NCBI GenBank assembly: GCA_007119075.1
Contig: SKQJ01000364.1
Coordinates: 1-8,567, forward strand
Reading direction: 5' to 3'
Source of the DNA: Bacteroidales bacterium
GTDB taxonomy: Bacteria > Bacteroidota > Bacteroidia > Bacteroidales > PUMT01
Length of the DNA: 8,567 nucleotides
Part shown: piece by piece, positions 6,336-8,567 of the stretch
Layout: each line of letters opens with the position of its first letter
How positions within the stretch are numbered: position 1 is the stretch's first letter
Notes under the pieces: generated by a model
The model's input: the letters and a program-made list of their open reading frames with translations, nothing else
The model's database searches: none
What the model was told of the DNA's origin: nothing
Translations under genes and position numbers: made by a program

Positions 6336-7265
6336 ATGGAACGTAGAAAATTTATTCGAAATGCTGCTCTCGGTGGCATGGCATTTACGGGAATGACAGG
6401 TTCCGTTTCTGCTGCCGCGGCCGAATCAAAAATGTCCAACCGTGCCAGGTTTAATCTCAAGTATGCCCCCTCCCTGGGAACATTCAGGGAACATGCCGGC
6501 TCCGACCCTATCGACGAAATCAGATTCATGCATGATCAGGGTTTCCGGGCAATATTTGATAACGGTCTGATGGGCAAGGAGCCTGCCCTGCAGGAAAAAA
6601 TCGCCAATGAGCTTGACCGACTCGGAATGGACCTGGGGCCATTTGTGCTTTATGCCGATTTTAGTGTCACTTCAATGGTTACCAGGGACCAGGAAAAACT
6701 GGATATGTTGAGGGACCGTGTGAGAAGCGGGCTGGAAGTCCATAAACGCACAAACGTCAAAACCGCTCTTGTCGTCCCCGGACGTTATGATCAGCGACTG
6801 CACTGGGATTATCAGACAGCCAATGTGATTGATGCCATGAGAATGCTCAGCGAGGAAGTTGAAAACAGCGACATGGTGCTGGTAATGGAACCCCTCAACG
6901 GGCTGAGGGATCATCCCGGATTGTTCCTGACCACCATCCCGCAGTCATACATGATCTGCAAGGCGGTCGATCATTCTCATTGCCGTATTGTCAATGACCT
7001 TTATCATCAGCAGATAACCGAAGGCAACCTGATACCCAATATCGATATGGCCTGGGAATATATTGCAGCCTTCCATTGCGGCGACCATCCCGGAAGACGG
7101 GAGCCCGGCACGGGAGAAATCAATTATCTGAATGTATTCAAGCACATATATCATAAAGGATATGACGGAGTTATCTGCACCGAACACGGGCGGAGCATAC
7201 CCGGAAAGGAAGGAGAGCAGGCTTTTATCGATGCTTACCGGAAAGTCGATTCCTTTGAAACCTGA
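6336..7265 (+). CDS. Exported hydroxypyruvate-isomerase-like TIM-barrel protein
   Basis: A 309-residue protein of the xylose-isomerase-like TIM-barrel superfamily, closest in motif to hydroxypyruvate isomerase. The N-terminus (MERRKFIRNAALGG, then a hydrophobic and Ala-rich stretch to about 29) is a Tat-like signal with the RRKFIRNA form. Family motifs are VLVMEPLN with Glu185, IVNDLYHQQ with Asp221 and His224, GDHPGRREPGTGEINY (249-264), and GYDGVICTEHG with Glu283. Glu185, Asp221 and Glu283 are the expected metal ligands; where hydroxypyruvate isomerases have Gln in the HxQ stretch, this protein reads AFHCGD with His247. Canonical Hyi is about 260 residues and cytoplasmic, so the exported form probably acts on another keto-sugar or sugar substrate. 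The ATG was chosen because it gives the signal peptide. The DoxX-type gene follows 57 nt later. Confidence 0.9.
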   Translation: MERRKFIRNAALGGMAFTGMTGSVSAAAAESKMSNRARFNLKYAPSLGTFREHAGSDPIDEIRFMHDQGFRAIFDNGLMGKEPALQEKIANELDRLGMDLGPFVLYADFSVTSMVTRDQEKLDMLRDRVRSGLEVHKRTNVKTALVVPGRYDQRLHWDYQTANVIDAMRMLSEEVENSDMVLVMEPLNGLRDHPGLFLTTIPQSYMICKAVDHSHCRIVNDLYHQQITEGNLIPNIDMAWEYIAAFHCGDHPGRREPGTGEINYLNVFKHIYHKGYDGVICTEHGRSIPGKEGEQAFIDAYRKVDSFET

Positions 7266-7295
7266 TGTCTGACCTGGTTAGCATAAGAAATACAT

Positions 7296-7307
7296 TGTTA
7301 AATAACA
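7296..7307. promoter_or_regulatory. TGTTA-AA-TAACA inverted repeat before the DoxX-type gene
   Basis: TGTTA (7296-7300) and TAACA (7303-7307) form a 5-bp inverted repeat 15 bases before the DoxX ATG. AAATAACAT within it is also found at 6309-6317 upstream of the TIM-barrel gene. This hints at a common binding site for two same-strand genes, but both stretches are AT-rich and the match is short. Confidence 0.25.
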
Positions 7308-7322
7308 TTTATAAGCTGCAAC

Positions 7323-7826
7323 ATGAAGTTCAAGGAACAATCGGCTATTTATCAAAAAGATATAGCACTCACACGATGGATGGCCAAATACGGAGTGACA
7401 TTCCTCAGAATAAGCGTCGGGATTGTGTTTTTCTGGTTCGGGTTTCTCAAATATTTCCCGGGTCTTAGTCCGGCCACCGATCTTGCAATTACAACAATCG
7501 ACATGCTTACTTTCGGTATAATAACTGGTCAAACGGCTCTTTATATCCTTGCAACCTGGGAAGTGGCAATAGGAATAGGCATGATTTTCGGAATATATCT
7601 GCGCGAGACAATCTTCTTGCTGTTTTTCCAGATGCTGGGAACCATTACTCCGCTATTTCTTTTTCCGCTGGAAGCATTTACGGTTATTCCTTTCGGACCA
7701 ACACTGGAGGGTCAGTATATAATCAAGAACATTGTTATTGTCAGCGCTGCAATTGTTGTTGGCGCCACAGTGAGGGGCGGCCGGCTGGTTGCCGATCCGG
7801 AAAAGATAAGAGAGAAATATGAGTGA
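7323..7826 (+). CDS. DoxX-family four-helix membrane protein
   Basis: A 167-residue integral membrane protein with four hydrophobic helices at about 24-44, 70-92, 94-118 and 132-150. The first helix LRISVGIVFFWFGFLKYFPG (28-47) and the stretches QMLGTITPLFLFP (103-115) and GPTLEGQYIIKN (125-136) match a DoxX-type subfamily common in Bacteroidota. DoxX-like proteins were named from an archaeal thiosulfate:quinone oxidoreductase subunit, but most members have no proven role. No catalytic cysteine or haem ligand stands out here. The ATG at 7323 is preferred because the conserved first helix follows it. The gene is 57 nt downstream of the TIM-barrel gene and ahead of a terminator-like hairpin, so the pair probably form the last part of one transcript. 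Confidence 0.88.
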   Translation: MKFKEQSAIYQKDIALTRWMAKYGVTFLRISVGIVFFWFGFLKYFPGLSPATDLAITTIDMLTFGIITGQTALYILATWEVAIGIGMIFGIYLRETIFLLFFQMLGTITPLFLFPLEAFTVIPFGPTLEGQYIIKNIVIVSAAIVVGATVRGGRLVADPEKIREKYE

Positions 7827-7828
7827 AT

Positions 7829-7849
7829 CGCCTTCCGGCGGAGGTTTTT
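7829..7849 (+). terminator. Rho-independent-like terminator after the DoxX-type gene
   Basis: Just past the DoxX stop, CCTTC (7831-7835) can pair with GGAGG (7840-7844), including one T-G wobble, with the loop CGGC. A run of five T follows (7845-7849). A competing 4-bp stem is CGCC/GGCG (7829-7832 with 7837-7840). The stem is short, so efficiency may be modest, but placement and T-run fit an intrinsic terminator on the + strand. Confidence 0.55.
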
Positions 7850-7886
7850 GGGATTGATCAACCAGGTAAAGGCCTGAGGGCTAATT

Positions 7887-7907
7887 CCGGTTTTGTATGG
7901 AAACCGG
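7887..7907. terminator. Hairpin CCGGTTT/AAACCGG between convergent genes
   Basis: CCGGTTT (7887-7893) pairs perfectly with AAACCGG (7901-7907) around a 7-nt loop. It lies immediately after the AraC-type gene's stop on the - strand and could help end that transcript. There is no T-run beyond it in either direction (AATTAG follows on the - strand), so it may be an RNA end-stabilising hairpin rather than a full intrinsic terminator. Confidence 0.45.
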
Positions 7908-7910
7908 CAA

Positions 7911-8567
7911 TCATCTCCCGGTGTCTTTTTTGAATTCGCCTATTGATTTTCCTTCAAAGGTTTGAAAAGCACGGTACAGCGAATTAACTGATCCGAATCC
8001 TGAAAGCTCGGCAATCTCCTCGTTGCCGAGCTTCTCGTTTTTCCTGACAAGGCCTTTTGCATACTCGACCCTGTAATAATTGACATGATTGCAAAAATTC
8101 CTGCCATAGCGCGAGTTGATAACCCTTGATACATATGTACGGTTGGTACCCAGGGCCCCGCACAGATCCCATATCCGCAGATCCGGATTCCTGAAAATCT
8201 TTTCCTTTTCAAAAATTTCATCCAGCCTCGCCTTAATTCCGTTCAGGTAATCATCCGGAGTCATTGTTCCGGGTATATCATGCCCTTCAGGCCCTGCATG
8301 ATTTTGCCCTTCCCCGTCTTTTTCGTATTTATTCCCGTCTGTCGGCTTGAGACCGTGGCGATCCTGAACTGTTTCATCCTGCCAGTCTGTTTTCCCCTGT
8401 ATATTCCCCAGAAAGCCTATGGAAAAGAGCATTATGCTGAATAAAACCGATGGAATTGCCAGCCGGAATTCATTTGCAGCGAACGCATCCCTTCCGGCTG
8501 CGGCAGCTGCCACGCTGGCCAGGGATGTTAAGGCAAGGGTGATGTTAAAGAACTGCACCCAGTTGAG
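7911..8567 (-). CDS. AraC-family regulator with N-terminal membrane segments (partial, 5' end outside window)
   Basis: The frame is open to the right edge with 218 residues visible; a GTG at 8558 lies inside the frame but is not a convincing start, because the coding frame continues upstream (LNW). The visible part begins with two hydrophobic segments (about 4-24 and 37-54), the end of a multi-helix membrane region. A charged, probably flexible linker (55-105) follows. The C-terminal AraC-type DNA-binding domain is complete: RIWDLCGALGTNRTYVSRVI (131-150) is the first helix-turn-helix, NYYRVEYAKGLV (163-174) the connecting helix, and IAELSGFGSVNSLYRAFQ (185-202) the second. Membrane-embedded AraC regulators of this layout are common in Bacteroidota, usually around 350-400 residues. 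The signal and target genes are unknown. It is convergent with the DoxX-type gene. Confidence 0.88.
   Translation of the reverse strand, partial: LNWVQFFNITLALTSLASVAAAAAGRDAFAANEFRLAIPSVLFSIMLFSIGFLGNIQGKTDWQDETVQDRHGLKPTDGNKYEKDGEGQNHAGPEGHDIPGTMTPDDYLNGIKARLDEIFEKEKIFRNPDLRIWDLCGALGTNRTYVSRVINSRYGRNFCNHVNYYRVEYAKGLVRKNEKLGNEEIAELSGFGSVNSLYRAFQTFEGKSIGEFKKDTGR

Noticed and set aside
7265..7468. 67-codon + strand frame whose ATG overlaps the TIM-barrel stop (TGATG)
   Set aside because: The stop/start overlap is attractive, but most of it runs out of frame through the conserved first helix of the DoxX-type protein and its own translation has no family features. Translation through it as a coupling relay cannot be excluded.
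8556..8558. GTG as start of the AraC-type regulator
   Set aside because: The frame stays open to the window edge, and proteins of this layout have several more membrane helices upstream, so the gene is simply cut.

Overview
The window looks like a piece of a Bacteroidota chromosome, most likely from an anaerobic or microaerophilic environmental member of the Bacteroidales/Marinilabiliales type. This placement is inferred from the protein families (DUF438 and DUF1858 redox/PAS proteins, secreted Tat-type Gfo/Idh/MocA oxidoreductase, membrane-bound AraC-type regulator, S41 lipoprotein), from the weak or absent Shine-Dalgarno sequences, and from one TAnnTTTG-like promoter element. There are nine protein genes, two of them cut by the window edges. 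I see no rRNA, tRNA, CRISPR array, insertion sequence or phage gene.

Left block, + strand (1-1723): the C-terminal end of a DUF438/PAS protein, a DUF1858 protein with a TusA/DUF2249-like C-terminal domain, and a tocopherol-cyclase-family protein. The three are separated by 2 nt and then by a TGATG stop/start overlap, so they almost certainly form one operon. It joins a probable redox or gas-sensing pair to a lipid/quinone-type cyclase homologue.

Middle block, - strand (5991 down to 1768): an unrecognised outer-membrane beta-barrel-like protein, an S41 (tricorn/CtpA-like) lipoprotein with a GTG start, and a membrane-anchored alpha/beta hydrolase whose ATG overlaps the S41 stop codon. After a 107-nt gap comes a Tat-exported Gfo/Idh/MocA oxidoreductase, which may have its own promoter. 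The first three look like an envelope operon.

Right block: a 344-nt gene-poor divergent region (5992-6335) with short palindromes and a repeated TTTGTTATA motif precedes two + strand genes. These are a signal-bearing hydroxypyruvate-isomerase-like TIM-barrel protein and a four-helix DoxX-type membrane protein. They end at a small rho-independent-like terminator and face a convergent - strand gene for a membrane-linked AraC-family regulator, cut by the right edge.

The main functional idea is that an exported Gfo/Idh oxidoreductase and an exported sugar-isomerase-like TIM-barrel protein lie in one neighbourhood. This resembles the oxidoreductase plus TIM-barrel pairs of 3-keto-glycoside/C-glycoside breakdown. 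The link is an inference: the two genes are on opposite strands with three genes between them. Nothing here is clearly a new defence or mobile system; most of the window is ordinary chromosomal metabolism and envelope genes.
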